A stretch of 44,628 nt of DNA, from the NCBI GenBank assembly GCA_023443865.1, contig JAEZST010000007.1:1-44628 (forward strand). The letters run 5' to 3'. This document shows positions 8,276 to 17,371 of the stretch, piece by piece. Under the pieces are notes generated by a model that made no database searches, was not told the DNA's origin, and saw only the letters and a list, made by a program, of their open reading frames with translations. Source of the DNA: Spirochaetota bacterium. GTDB taxonomy: Bacteria; Spirochaetota; Spirochaetia; Treponematales; Treponemataceae. The translations under genes were made by a program, and so were the position numbers. Each line of letters starts with the position of its first letter. Positions within the stretch are counted from its first letter, which is position 1.

Positions 8276-8789
8276 GGGTCAAGTTTACAATAAGAGAACC
8301 GTTTTCTCAATCTCGTTTTTCCTTTATCTGACGCTCTTTGCGTGCTTTGGGGCTGAAAAAACGCTTCCCCGGGCCATTCTGGAGGTCGGGACGGTCGCGT
8401 CAGCCGGGGTACCCGGCTTTGGGCCGAACCGTATCCCCTGCCTCTACGGCCGCTATGCCCTGGGCGACCTGGGTTCCGTAGACGCCTACGCGATAAGCGA
8501 TCCGGTGCTCTTCAGCGCCGAACGGTGGAAACGAACCGGTTCCGGGGCCCAAACCCGCTGGATAGCCCTTGCCGAAGGCCGCCGGATCGTAGCCGGCCCG
8601 CGGACCATCCCCTCGGCCAATCCGGAGGCCGTTCCCCGGGCTTGGCATTTCGCCCTCTCCTTCCCCGAAACCGTGGACGAGGCCCTGTGCCTCGATTTTT
8701 TCGCCCTGTTCGCGGATCGGGTCAGTTTTTTCTTCTCGTCCGCCAAGGTCCGCGAGGCCTTGAGCTTCCCGGCGGTCCTGGGGGGCTAA
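8274..8789 (+). CDS. unknown exported protein
   Basis: About 171 residues. The start at ATG 8274 gives a basic N-terminus followed by a hydrophobic segment (FSISFFLYLTLFACFGA), so it is likely exported; a Cys in that segment does not make a convincing lipobox. No family recognised. The frame is open further upstream (ATG 8202), but that stretch is antisense to the 641-residue gene. There is no clear Shine-Dalgarno, so the start is uncertain. TATAGT at 8235-8240 is a possible -10. The frame has good codon character, ending in GG before the stop. Confidence 0.5.
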   Translation: MGQVYNKRTVFSISFFLYLTLFACFGAEKTLPRAILEVGTVASAGVPGFGPNRIPCLYGRYALGDLGSVDAYAISDPVLFSAERWKRTGSGAQTRWIALAEGRRIVAGPRTIPSANPEAVPRAWHFALSFPETVDEALCLDFFALFADRVSFFFSSAKVREALSFPAVLGG

Positions 8790-8898
8790 CGGCCCCGCCC
8801 CCCCGTCCAATGCCCCCGGTCGCCCGATAAACCCGCTTCCCGCTCTGGTCAGTTTCACCAAAAATGGGGTACTCTGCAAAAAACGGAGGAAACGCACC

Positions 8899-9975
8899 AT
8901 GTTCGCGAAACGGTTTTCCGATCTCAAGCCCTACGTTCCCGGCGAGCAGCCCCGGGACCGCGTGTACGTGAAGCTCAACGCCAACGAGAATCCCTATCCC
9001 CCCTCGCCGGAGGTGAGCCGGGTACTCTCCGGCTTTGACCCGAACCTGCTCCGGCTGTATCCCGATCCCGACGCCACGGAGCTTCGCGAGGCGATCGCCG
9101 CCATGGTGGGCCACGGCGTTACCCCCTCCATGGTCTTCGCGGGAAACGGCTCAGACGAAGTGCTCTCTTTCGTCTTCTACGCCTTCTTCGACTCCGACCG
9201 GCCCCTGAAATTCCCCGAGCATACCTATAGCTTCTATCCCGTGTACGCCGGCTATTACGGCATTCCCTTCGAGCGGGTGCCCCTGGCCCCGGATTGGTCG
9301 GTGGACGTTCACGCCCTTGCCCAGGGAGAAAGCTCGGGAATCATCCTCGCGAACCCCAACGCGCCCACGGGCGTGTTTCTCCCGGTGGCCAAAATCCGGG
9401 AATTGCTCGCCTCGTGCCCCCGCTCCCGCGTGGTGGTGGTAGACGAAGCCTATATCGACTTCGGAGGGGAAACCGCGGTACCCCTTTTGAAGGAGTTCGA
9501 AAACCTGGTGATCGTGCGGACCTTCTCGAAAAGCTACTGTTTCGCCGGCGCCCGGCTCGGCTTCGTGATCGCGAATCCCCGCCTGATCGACGCCCTCTTT
9601 ACCACGAAAAATTCCTTTAACCATTTCCCCGTCGACGCGCTCACCCAGCGAATCGGCGTGGCGACCTGCCGGGACGACGCGTACTACCGGCTCATCAACG
9701 CCCGCATCTGCGCCACCCGTGACCGATTCGCCGCGGGCCTGCGCGCCGCGGGCTACGAGGTGCTCCCCTCGCTGACGAATTTCGTGTTCGCCCGCAAGGC
9801 TGGATTCACCGGGCCCGAATTGTACCGCCGCGCCCGCGACGCGGGGTACCTTATCCGTCACTTTGACCATCCCGGAATCCGCGACTTCGTCCGCATCAGC
9901 GTCGGAACGGACAAGGACATGGACGGCCTTTTGGAAGTGCTCGCCTCCATCGACGCGGAGGGCTCCGGCAAATGA
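8899..9975 (+). CDS. hisC: histidinol-phosphate aminotransferase
   Basis: A 358-residue PLP-dependent fold-type I aminotransferase that converts imidazole-acetol phosphate and glutamate to histidinol phosphate. Visible marks are LNANENPY near residue 27, AGNGSDE at 81-87, ANPNAPTG at 151-158, VDEAYIDF with Asp182 (PLP N1 contact), TFSKS with Lys211 (Schiff base) and AGARLGF with Arg219. The length is normal. GGAGG precedes ATG 8899, and TACTCT near 8870 may be the -10. No other his gene is nearby, so the pathway is scattered. HisC-like enzymes can also act on aromatic amino acids. The stop overlaps the next start by 4 bases (ATGA). Confidence 0.9.
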   Translation: MFAKRFSDLKPYVPGEQPRDRVYVKLNANENPYPPSPEVSRVLSGFDPNLLRLYPDPDATELREAIAAMVGHGVTPSMVFAGNGSDEVLSFVFYAFFDSDRPLKFPEHTYSFYPVYAGYYGIPFERVPLAPDWSVDVHALAQGESSGIILANPNAPTGVFLPVAKIRELLASCPRSRVVVVDEAYIDFGGETAVPLLKEFENLVIVRTFSKSYCFAGARLGFVIANPRLIDALFTTKNSFNHFPVDALTQRIGVATCRDDAYYRLINARICATRDRFAAGLRAAGYEVLPSLTNFVFARKAGFTGPELYRRARDAGYLIRHFDHPGIRDFVRISVGTDKDMDGLLEVLASIDAEGSGK

Positions 9976-10760
9976 AAGTATTGATCATTTCGGACGGGCA
10001 CGGCGATCTCGAGCGGCTCGACGCCCTCTCTCCCGTGGCGGTTTCCTGCGATTTCGTGCTTTTCGGCGGGGACTTCGCCCGTTTCGGCCGCCTCGATACG
10101 GCCAAGCCCTTTTTGGACCGGCTCTCGCGGCTCCACGAACAGGTGTTCGCCGTGACCGGTAACTGCGACGCCCCCGATTTCCGCGACGAGGTTGACCAAC
10201 GGGGCATGAGCGTGGAAGGGAGCCTCTCCTTTTTCTCGGGCCTGCTCCTGGCGGGCTCGGGGGGAGGGGCGCGGCACCGGGGCGTAACGCCGAACGAGCG
10301 CGACGACGAAGACCTCGCGGCTGACCTTCGCCTGGCGGCGGGCAGCGCGGAGGAAGCCGACGTGATCGAGTACGGGGAATCGGAAACCGAAGACGCGGGC
10401 GCGGGCGACGCGGGTTTGACGATGGCGACGGAGGCGTCCCGGGGCGCGGAAGGCGAAGAGCCGGCGCTGCGGGACAATCTCGTGGTGATCGCCCATCATC
10501 CGCCCGCGAACACCCTTTTGGACCTGCTTCCCGGCGGCGCCCACGCGGGTTCGCCCTCCATCCGCGCCTTTTTAGAGGCGGAACGGCCCCTGTTGGCCGT
10601 TTCGGGACACATTCACGAGGGGCGCGCGATAGATACCCTGGGCGAAACGACACTGGTGAATCCCGGGCCCCTCTGCGACGGGTATTATGCCGTAGCCGAG
10701 ATTACCGGCGGAAAGAACGGCCCCTTCAAGGTCGCCTCGGTCTCCCTGGAGCGCCTGTAG
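9972..10760 (+). CDS. YfcE/MJ0936-type phosphodiesterase with an acidic insertion
   Basis: Metallophosphoesterase of 262 residues. Family motifs in order are SDGHGD (Asp8, His10), FGGDF, TGNCD, AHHPP and SGHIHEG, ending with VNPGP; these bind the two metals. Relatives such as E. coli YfcE are about 180 residues and cleave phosphodiesters, with physiological substrates unclear. Here about 65 extra residues, rich in Asp, Glu, Ala and Gly (about 105-165), sit between the metal motifs TGNCD and AHHPP and look like a disordered loop. The SDGHGD motif has Gly where many members have the sequence SDTHG. It is translationally coupled to hisC by an ATGA overlap. Confidence 0.8.
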   Translation: MKVLIISDGHGDLERLDALSPVAVSCDFVLFGGDFARFGRLDTAKPFLDRLSRLHEQVFAVTGNCDAPDFRDEVDQRGMSVEGSLSFFSGLLLAGSGGGARHRGVTPNERDDEDLAADLRLAAGSAEEADVIEYGESETEDAGAGDAGLTMATEASRGAEGEEPALRDNLVVIAHHPPANTLLDLLPGGAHAGSPSIRAFLEAERPLLAVSGHIHEGRAIDTLGETTLVNPGPLCDGYYAVAEITGGKNGPFKVASVSLERL

Positions 10761-10770
10761 CGGCGCGGCG

Positions 10771-11718
10771 CTAGCCCTTCGGGTACGTTTGCTCGATGGA
10801 GCGCAACAGGGCGTATAGGGTCTCGTTTACCGGCACGCGTATCCCGTGCTTTTTCCCGAGGGCCATGACCGTGCCGGCGAAGAGCTCCACCTCGGTCTTG
10901 CGGCCCGCCTCCACGTCCTGGCACATGGAGGTTTTTCCCCCGTCCGCCAGGGTGTCGAGGGTTTTATAGATGGAATCTATGTCGCCCCGGGTAAGGGTAA
11001 CCCCTTCCTTGGCGGCCACGGCGATTACCTCGGCCATGGCGGCCTCGAACAGTGCCGCCGCCTCGCTTACCCGGCTCCCGGTTTTCAAAAGGCGGTACGG
11101 CTGGCGGAGCACCGCGGTAACCTGGTTGAGGCCCACGTTCATCATGAATTTGAACCAGAGCCGGTTGTACATGTCCTTCGGCACCTCGTAGGCGACGTTC
11201 GCCCGGTCGAAGAAATCCGCGATGGCGCGCACGCGCGGGGACCAGGCGGCGCGGCCCTCGGCCGCGTTTTCCGCGTCGCCGAAAAAGACGGTACCGGTTC
11301 GGGTAAAGGTCGTTACCCCGGCGCGGTGGCCGGCGTCCGTCCCGATGATCATCGCGTAGGGCACGCGGTGGGCGCCGAAGGCAGCGCCGAGATCGGCCTC
11401 GCTGGATATGCCGTTCAGGAGCGAGAGGATGAGGGTGTGTTCCCCCACGTGCCGCTTGAGGTCATGTATTACCCCGCCCAGGTGATGGTATTTGCAGGCG
11501 ACGATCACGAGGTCGCTGCCGCTCGATGACGCGGCGTCCACCAGGCGGAAGGGCGCGCGTTCGCCGTTGACCGTAAAGCCGGCCTTGCGGTACCGTTCCA
11601 GCCGTTCGCCCCCGGCGAGAATGCCGACCGAGCCGGGGTTCGCCCGCTCGCATTGCCACGCGACCATGGACCCGATGGCCCCCGCTCCGGCTATCAATAC
11701 CTCGCCGATTTCTTTCAT
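10771..11718 (-). CDS. panE: 2-dehydropantoate 2-reductase
   Basis: A 315-residue NADPH-dependent ketopantoate reductase-family protein, which makes pantoate for coenzyme A. The N-terminus has VLIAGAGAIGS (GxGxxG nucleotide site). The middle has the family's catalytic-lysine region NRLWFKFMMNVGLNQVTAV, with the K and the N-N spacing seen in PanE. The family is broad and includes members acting on other 2-oxo acids, so the substrate is inferred. GGAGGGG lies 8 bases before ATG 11718. No panB/panC neighbours are present. It converges on the YfcE-type gene with 10 bases between stops. Confidence 0.8.
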   Translation of the reverse strand: MKEIGEVLIAGAGAIGSMVAWQCERANPGSVGILAGGERLERYRKAGFTVNGERAPFRLVDAASSSGSDLVIVACKYHHLGGVIHDLKRHVGEHTLILSLLNGISSEADLGAAFGAHRVPYAMIIGTDAGHRAGVTTFTRTGTVFFGDAENAAEGRAAWSPRVRAIADFFDRANVAYEVPKDMYNRLWFKFMMNVGLNQVTAVLRQPYRLLKTGSRVSEAAALFEAAMAEVIAVAAKEGVTLTRGDIDSIYKTLDTLADGGKTSMCQDVEAGRKTEVELFAGTVMALGKKHGIRVPVNETLYALLRSIEQTYPKG

Positions 11719-11740
11719 CCCGATACCCCTCCGGAAAGCC

Positions 11741-11769
11741 TTGCCTCTCGGCCCGTATTCCCATAGTAT
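11741..11769 (+). promoter_or_regulatory. promoter of the 161-residue membrane protein gene
   Basis: TTGCCT (11741-11746) and TAGTAT (11764-11769) are spaced by 17 bases. The ATG at 11776 begins 6 bases after the -10, so the mRNA would be leaderless or nearly so. Confidence 0.45.
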
Positions 11770-11775
11770 TGGAGA

Positions 11776-12261
11776 ATGATTTCCGTCGCAACCGCCATCC
11801 CCGTCGTGGCATACGTTCTCTTGCCCTTTTGCGTTCTCCAAATCGCGTGGTCCGTCCGCGTCGACAAGCGCCGTTTGGGGGAACGGGTAGAGTGCTTTCT
11901 TAGGCCGTATCGCCTTCAGTTTTTCGGGGTGATGCTCGTCACTCCCATCCTGATCGGGCTTAACTTTTTCCGCGAATTCGACGCGTACGTGCGAATCGCC
12001 ATTTGCGGCGTGGGCGTGCTCGGGTTTTATATCGCCTTCCACGACATGTTCTACGCCCGCATGGGCGGGCTCTACGAAAACGGCCTGATTTGGCACGGGT
12101 CGAGGGTCCTGTTCGACGAACTGGACTTTATCGAGCGGCCCGACCCCTACACCCTCGTGTTCCAGCTGCGGGACCGGACCCGCCTGACCTCCGTGTTCGG
12201 CGATTCCTCGGCGGCCGATCGCGTCGCGTCCCAAGCCGAACGGGTTAAGGGTCCGGAGTAA
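11776..12261 (+). CDS. unknown membrane protein with PH-like C-terminal part
   Basis: A 161-residue protein. Hydrophobic segments lie at about 5-25, 48-62 and 70-92; a soluble C-terminal half follows with GGLYENGLIWHGSRVLFDELDFIER. Its alternation of short strands resembles bacterial PH-like domains of small membrane proteins (YdbT/DUF5673 style). That match is by feel only. The start is probably leaderless: GGAG is present but only one base before ATG 11776, too close to work normally, while a -10 lies 6 bases upstream. It is divergent from panE. Confidence 0.5.
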   Translation: MISVATAIPVVAYVLLPFCVLQIAWSVRVDKRRLGERVECFLRPYRLQFFGVMLVTPILIGLNFFREFDAYVRIAICGVGVLGFYIAFHDMFYARMGGLYENGLIWHGSRVLFDELDFIERPDPYTLVFQLRDRTRLTSVFGDSSAADRVASQAERVKGPE

Positions 12262-12346
12262 GGCCGTCATTCGGCGCCCGACGTACCAGGGCGCCCCCGC
12301 CGAAACTTAGTTCGTTTTCTCCCTTGATGGCTTCCCCATCATCCTT

Positions 12347-12352
12347 TATTAT
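12347..12352 (+). promoter_or_regulatory. -10 box of purD
   Basis: TATTAT lies 7 bases before the purD ATG (12360). There is no Shine-Dalgarno in between (the gap is GACCTCC), so purD should be leaderless. No purine riboswitch-like structure can fit between this promoter and the start. Confidence 0.5.
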
Positions 12353-12359
12353 GACCTCC

Positions 12360-13733
12360 ATGAAAGCAATAGTTATCGGTTCAGGCGGCCGCGAACACGC
12401 CATCGCCTGGGCCCTCGCCTCGTCGCCGGATATATCCGAAGTAGTCTGCGTTCCCGGAAACGGGGGAACGTCAACCGAACCCAAATGCCGAAACGTCGCC
12501 GTCTCGGTGAACGAGACTTCGGAAGTGGTACGGGTATGTTCCGCGGAACTTTCAGGCCTGAGCGACGGCTCCTTCGTCGTGGTAGGTCCCGAGGACCCCT
12601 TGGCCGCGGGGCTTGCGGACCGGCTCGCCCAGGCTGGTATCCGCACCGTCGGCCCCCTTTCGCGGGGCGCCCAGCTGGAAGCCAGCAAGGACGTGGCGAA
12701 GCGATTTATGGATAAGTACGGCGTGGCCTGCGCGAAAAGCGCCACCTTCACAGAACACGCGGACGCCATCGCCGAAATCCGCAGGCATTCCGGCCCCATC
12801 GTGGTCAAGGCCGACGGTCTCGCGGCCGGGAAGGGCGTGGTCGTGGCGCCCGACGCGGACGCGGCCATCGACGCGGTGCGCGATTTCATGGTCGAATCGA
12901 CCCTCGGGGCGGCGGGACGCAAGGTAGTCGTTGAGGAATATCTCGAGGGCGAGGAAATATCCGTCCTCGCGGCGGTCAGCGTAACCGAGGAGCTCGCCGC
13001 CGCCGGGAAGGCAGCCATCGTACCATTCGTTACCGCCCGGGACCATAAGCGCCGGCTTGACGGGGCCCAGGGACCGAATACCGGCGGCATGGGCGCCATA
13101 GCCCCGGCTACCGGCGTGTCGGAAGAAACCCTCGCCCGTTTCCGCTCCGACATCCTCGAGCCGACCCTGCGCGGTCTCATCGCCGAGAAATTCGATTACC
13201 GCGGCTTTATTTTCTTCGGCGTAATGGTCACGAAGGACGGCCCGAAGCTCCTTGAGTACAACGTGCGCCTCGGAGACCCCGAAACCCAGGCGGTGCTTCC
13301 CCTCATGGACTTCGATTTCTCGAAAATGTGCGCGGCCATCATCGACGGCGACGTATCCTCTTTCGATTTCGCCTGGAAAGAAGGCGCGTGCTGCGCCCCC
13401 GTGGCGGTTTCCCGGGGCTATCCGGGGCCCTACGAAAAGGGCCATGCCATCGCGTTCGACCATAAAAGGATCGAGGGAGCGGGGGCCAAGGTCTTTATCG
13501 CCGGGGCTACCGTTGACCAGCGGCGCTCGCCCCGGGGAATCGGCGAGCCCCAGTGGCCCGAGGGCACGCTGATTACCACCGGCGGCCGGGTACTCGCGGC
13601 CTCCGCGGTCGGAAAAGACCTGGACGAGGCCCGTGCCCGGGCGTATTCAGCCCTGGAAGCCGTCTCCTTCGACGGCATGAGCTTCAGGCGCGATATCGGG
13701 CTTCCCGGCGCCGCGGTCTCGAAAGGGTTCTGA
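12360..13733 (+). CDS. purD: phosphoribosylamine-glycine ligase
   Basis: A 457-residue GAR synthetase that joins phosphoribosylamine, glycine and ATP in step two of purine synthesis. The N-terminus MKAIVIGSGGREHAIAW is diagnostic. An ATP-grasp core follows with KADGLAAGKGVVVA, PNTGGMGAI and YNVRLGDPETQ, and a C-terminal GARS-C domain. Its length of about 457 is slightly above the usual 420-430. Two earlier in-frame ATGs (12324, 12351) exist, but they precede or lie inside the -10 box, and the conserved protein begins at 12360. The other pur genes are not in the window. Confidence 0.92.
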   Translation: MKAIVIGSGGREHAIAWALASSPDISEVVCVPGNGGTSTEPKCRNVAVSVNETSEVVRVCSAELSGLSDGSFVVVGPEDPLAAGLADRLAQAGIRTVGPLSRGAQLEASKDVAKRFMDKYGVACAKSATFTEHADAIAEIRRHSGPIVVKADGLAAGKGVVVAPDADAAIDAVRDFMVESTLGAAGRKVVVEEYLEGEEISVLAAVSVTEELAAAGKAAIVPFVTARDHKRRLDGAQGPNTGGMGAIAPATGVSEETLARFRSDILEPTLRGLIAEKFDYRGFIFFGVMVTKDGPKLLEYNVRLGDPETQAVLPLMDFDFSKMCAAIIDGDVSSFDFAWKEGACCAPVAVSRGYPGPYEKGHAIAFDHKRIEGAGAKVFIAGATVDQRRSPRGIGEPQWPEGTLITTGGRVLAASAVGKDLDEARARAYSALEAVSFDGMSFRRDIGLPGAAVSKGF

Positions 13734-13747
13734 ACCGGAAACCGCCG

Positions 13748-15523
13748 ATGGCATTCGGTCCGCGATCCTATTTTTGGCGCCTCTCCATCGCGTTCCTCGC
13801 CGTCGGTCTCCTCCCCTTTTCCCTGCTGGCCCTCCTCTACGGGACGGCCAGCGCCCGGCTCCTTGAAAATTCATATCGCGACCGCACGCTGGAAGCGGTT
13901 TCCGGGGCTCGGGACCTGGCCGACTCCCTGCTGCGCGAGGCTGCCGAAAAAGCGCGGTTTCTTTCCCTTTCGGAACCGGTCGTGGCCTATCTTTCCGCTC
14001 AAGACGACGATCCCCGGCTTGCTTCGGAAGTATACCGGATATTCACCGCCACCGGCGGCGCCCTTTCCTGGTCTCTCTACGTTATCCCCTTGGACGGGCG
14101 GCCCGCGATAGCCGGAGCGCCCCTCCCCACGGAATATGAATACCCCCTGTACGAGGGTTGGGGCATTCTGGGCCTGCTCGGCAGCCAGGGGGCCGAGCCG
14201 AAAGAACCGGCGTTTTGGGGCCAGCCCCATCCCGATTCGGGAGCCTCGGTCCCCGTGGCGGCCGGCGTCGCGGTAACCCTCAACGGGAAACCGGCGGGCT
14301 ACGTGATCGTTGACGTGAGCCGTTCCCTTTTTGCCGAGCGGGTCGGCGCGCCGTCTCTCGCCCGGGGAACGCTTACCGGCCTTCGCGTCGTCGACTCCAG
14401 CGGCTGCATTCTTTACGATATGACCGATGCCGCGTCCGAGGCCGGTTTTTCCGACGCGGGAGCCGTAGGGAACGAAATTCCCGCCGCCTCCCTCTCGGCG
14501 TCTTTTCCGATCAGGGACGGCATGGTGCTATCGGGTACCTATCCCGTTTCCGCCGCCCGGGACGGCTCCGAGCGTATGGCCGGGGTTACCCTTCTCCTTG
14601 CCGGTCTGTGCGCGCTGGCCGCCCTGGCGATGGCCCTTTTCCTTTCCCGGTCCATCGCCAGGCCGGTTCACCGGCTTACCGTCGCCATGGAACTCGTTTC
14701 CCAGGGGCGGCTCGACGCGCGCTGCGCCGAGACCGGGCTTTGGGAAACCGGCGACGAGATCGCCATTCTCATCCATCGGTTCAATCAGATGATAGATCGG
14801 GTGAAGGACTTGGTGAAAAACCTGGTAACCAGGGAACGCGAACTCAGAACCGCCGAGGTAAAGGCCCTGCAGGCGCAGATGAATCCCCACTTTTTGTATA
14901 ATACCCTCAGTTCCATCCGCTCGAAGGCCCGGTTGGAAGGGCAGGAAGAAATCGCGGTGATGACCACCCGTCTCGCGCGCATTCTCCGGGAAGGCGTTCG
15001 CCCCCGCGACGATTTTTCTACCCTTGCGCGCGCTCTCTCGCTGGCCCGGGACTATTTCGAAATCGAGTCCTTTCGCTGGCCCGGCCGCTTTACCTATACC
15101 GAGACCGTAGATGCCGCCGCCTTGGACACGCGGCTTCCGAGTCTGGTCGTGCAGCCCCTGGTGGAAAACGCCCTGGTTCACGGCCTTGAGCCCCTTCAGG
15201 GGGAAGGACGGCTGACCGTGCACGCCTCCGTCGTCTCGGGGGATCTCATACTGCGCGTGACCGATACGGGCGTGGGCATTCCGCCCGATACGCTCGAATC
15301 CTTGCGCGCCCGGCTCGCGGCGGCCTCCCTCTCGCCGGAAGAGGACCCTCCTGCCGCGCCGGACGCGGCGGTTTCCCCGAAGGGGGGGACGGGAATCGCC
15401 CTCATCAATACCCACCGGAGAATTTGCCTCATTTTCGGGGCGCCGTACGGCGTGAGCGTCGAGTCCGTACCGGGTAAGGGCACGACGGTCACGGTGTGCG
15501 TGCCCCGCGAGGCGGAGTCGTGA
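13748..15523 (+). CDS. YesM-type sensor histidine kinase
   Basis: A 591-residue inner-membrane kinase. Membrane segment at about 11-33, an extracytoplasmic sensor region of about 250 residues, a second segment at about 278-300, then a HAMP domain starting at SRSIARPVHRL. The His_kinase (PF06580) box is LQAQMNPHFLYNTLSS with His381 as the phospho-acceptor. The ATPase domain has QPLVENALVHG (about 468-478), DTGVGIP and GTGIALINTHRR. Such kinases pair with AraC-type regulators to control sugar uptake. ATG 13748 is 14 bases after purD, so it may be co-transcribed; the ribosome site is weak. The next gene starts 2 bases after its stop. Confidence 0.88.
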   Translation: MAFGPRSYFWRLSIAFLAVGLLPFSLLALLYGTASARLLENSYRDRTLEAVSGARDLADSLLREAAEKARFLSLSEPVVAYLSAQDDDPRLASEVYRIFTATGGALSWSLYVIPLDGRPAIAGAPLPTEYEYPLYEGWGILGLLGSQGAEPKEPAFWGQPHPDSGASVPVAAGVAVTLNGKPAGYVIVDVSRSLFAERVGAPSLARGTLTGLRVVDSSGCILYDMTDAASEAGFSDAGAVGNEIPAASLSASFPIRDGMVLSGTYPVSAARDGSERMAGVTLLLAGLCALAALAMALFLSRSIARPVHRLTVAMELVSQGRLDARCAETGLWETGDEIAILIHRFNQMIDRVKDLVKNLVTRERELRTAEVKALQAQMNPHFLYNTLSSIRSKARLEGQEEIAVMTTRLARILREGVRPRDDFSTLARALSLARDYFEIESFRWPGRFTYTETVDAAALDTRLPSLVVQPLVENALVHGLEPLQGEGRLTVHASVVSGDLILRVTDTGVGIPPDTLESLRARLAAASLSPEEDPPAAPDAAVSPKGGTGIALINTHRRICLIFGAPYGVSVESVPGKGTTVTVCVPREAES

Positions 15524-15525
15524 GT

Positions 15526-16338
15526 ATGCTGAAATGCATGGTGCTTGAAGATGAACCCCTGGTACGGAAAGAGCTGGTACTGCTCACTCCCTGGCAGTCC
15601 CTCTCGCTCCTGTGCGCGGGCGACGCCGGAGACGGCCTCGCGGGGCTGGAACTGGCGGACCGAATCGTGCCCGATATCGTGATCACCGATATCCGCATGC
15701 CGGGCATGGACGGGCTCGCCTTCATCGAGGAGTGCAGCGCCAGACGGGCGCGCGCGGGAATACCGGTTCCCGAATACATCATCCTTTCGGGCTTTTCCGA
15801 ATTCGAGTATGCCCGGTCCGCGATCAGGCTCGGGGTGGGGGAGTATCTATTAAAGCCGGTGGACGAAGAGGAATTGGCGGACGCGCTCCGCCGTTCCGCC
15901 GCGCGCTATACGCAACGGAAGGCGTCCCAAAGCCCGGAACGGGTGTATTTCGCGGAGTACGGAAATCTCGGTTCCGCCGCCGGAACCGGGCGGGACGGAT
16001 ACGTGGAAGGGGCCGTCCGCCTTATCGCCGAGCGTTTTATCGGGGGCATAACGATAGAGGAAGCGGCCGAACGGCTTGGCGTGTCCGCCGGCCACCTGAG
16101 CAGGCTTTTCAGGAAGGAAACGGGCTATACCTTCGGGGATTACCTGATGAACGTGCGGGTGAAGCGGGCCATGGAGCTATTGCGCGACCCGGTCATCCGG
16201 GTGTACGAGGTGGCGGATCTGGTGGGTTACGCGGACTCCCGGTATTTCGCCCAGGTGTTCCGCAAGGTTACCGGGATGAATCCCCGGGAGTACCGGGACT
16301 CAATAATCCGCGTGAATCCCTCCAGCGCCCCAGAATAG
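15526..16338 (+). CDS. YesN-type response regulator, AraC family
   Basis: A 270-residue DNA-binding regulator. The receiver domain (1-125) has Glu8/Asp9, phospho-acceptor Asp55 in VITDIRMPGMDG, and Lys110 in YLLKP. A short linker leads to two AraC helix-turn-helix motifs (about 165-262): TIEEAAERLGVSAGHLSRLFR and VADLVGYADSRYFAQVFRKVTGMNPREYR-type text. It should be phosphorylated by the kinase just upstream and act on the neighbouring transporter operon (inference). ATG 15526 is preceded by GGCGGAG. GTG 15520, overlapping the kinase stop, is a second possibility. Its last 71 bases overlap the convergent binding-protein gene. Confidence 0.87.
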   Translation: MLKCMVLEDEPLVRKELVLLTPWQSLSLLCAGDAGDGLAGLELADRIVPDIVITDIRMPGMDGLAFIEECSARRARAGIPVPEYIILSGFSEFEYARSAIRLGVGEYLLKPVDEEELADALRRSAARYTQRKASQSPERVYFAEYGNLGSAAGTGRDGYVEGAVRLIAERFIGGITIEEAAERLGVSAGHLSRLFRKETGYTFGDYLMNVRVKRAMELLRDPVIRVYEVADLVGYADSRYFAQVFRKVTGMNPREYRDSIIRVNPSSAPE

Positions 16339-17371
16339 CCTCCCGGTTGCGGGCCGCTTCCGCCACCGGGTAACGCGCGGTTTTGGGAATGGGCAGCGAA
16401 CCCTTGGCGTCGGCGTCGGGACGAATGGGCCTGCGTTCCCAGCGTAAGCGCATGATGGTCTGTACGTCCTTTCCCAGGGCGAAATCGATGAACGCCACCG
16501 CCTCTTCGCGATTCTGCGCGTTTCTCGCCAGGGCAATCCCGTCGGGTACGGCGCTCGTCCCCTCTTTCGGGAAGCGGTAGCGCAGATTGGTGCCCGATTT
16601 TTGCAGGGTCAGGGCGTAGTTTTCGAACGTTATGCCCGCGAAAAAGTCCCCGGAGGCCACCGAGGAATAGACCAAAGACGAGCTGGACGCGATCCCTCCC
16701 GGTCCCAATTGCGCTATCAGGCGGTTAACGTACTTCCATCCTCCGAAGGTCCCTTCTCCCGGTTCGGCCATGACGGATAGCATGGTTAACAGGGTCGTAT
16801 ACGCCGAACCCGATTTTTCGGGGTCTGCCATGATGATCCGGTTTTCGAACCAGGGATCGAGCAGATCGGCCCAGGCTTCGGGTACATGTTCCGGCGGGAC
16901 CAAGGTTTCGTTATACACGATGACCACGGGCAATACCGAGAAGGGATTCCATCGATGGCCGGTCGAATGGACCTCCGTCCTGATGAAGGTGTCCGCCGCG
17001 CTTACGTACGGCTCGAAATAATCGGCCGCGGCTTCCAGCGATTCCACCCCGCCTCCCCAGAACACGTCGGCCCGCGGGGCTTCCCCCGATACGAGCCGGC
17101 TCATGAGCTCGCCCGTCCCCTCCTGCACGAGCAGAATCGGTATTCCCGTTTTCTGACGGAATTCCCTGGTTATGGTTTCGGCGATTTCCGTCGGATGGGG
17201 CGTGTAGATGACCAGGGGCGCGGCGTCCGTGTCGGCGCCCGAGCGGTCACCGCCTTCGGTTCCCTGCCCGCTGGCGGGACGAAGGCCGTACGCGCCTATC
17301 GCCGCCGCGATGGCGAGCGCCGTTCCCGCGGCCGCGATCGCCGCGAGGGGCGGGATTCGGCCTCGTCTCAA
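16268..17371 (-). CDS. AfuA/HptA-like periplasmic solute-binding protein
   Basis: A 367-residue binding protein with an N-terminal signal or anchor segment (RIPPLAAIAAAGTALAIAA). The mature part begins PLVIYTPHPTEIAETI, with FRQKTGI, SGEAPRADVFWGGG and YTTLLTML, as in the iron/sugar-phosphate class (AfuA, HptA, FutA-type). It has no adjacent permeases of its own class, so it may sense rather than transport. I prefer TTG 17371, because it overlaps the HAD stop (TTGA) and is preceded by GGGAG at 8 bases. ATG 17389 lacks a ribosome site. It converges with the response regulator, and their coding ends overlap by 71 bases. Confidence 0.75.
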   Translation of the reverse strand: MRRGRIPPLAAIAAAGTALAIAAAIGAYGLRPASGQGTEGGDRSGADTDAAPLVIYTPHPTEIAETITREFRQKTGIPILLVQEGTGELMSRLVSGEAPRADVFWGGGVESLEAAADYFEPYVSAADTFIRTEVHSTGHRWNPFSVLPVVIVYNETLVPPEHVPEAWADLLDPWFENRIIMADPEKSGSAYTTLLTMLSVMAEPGEGTFGGWKYVNRLIAQLGPGGIASSSSLVYSSVASGDFFAGITFENYALTLQKSGTNLRYRFPKEGTSAVPDGIALARNAQNREEAVAFIDFALGKDVQTIMRLRWERRPIRPDADAKGSLPIPKTARYPVAEAARNREAILGRWRDSRGLLSPGTPGDSSR

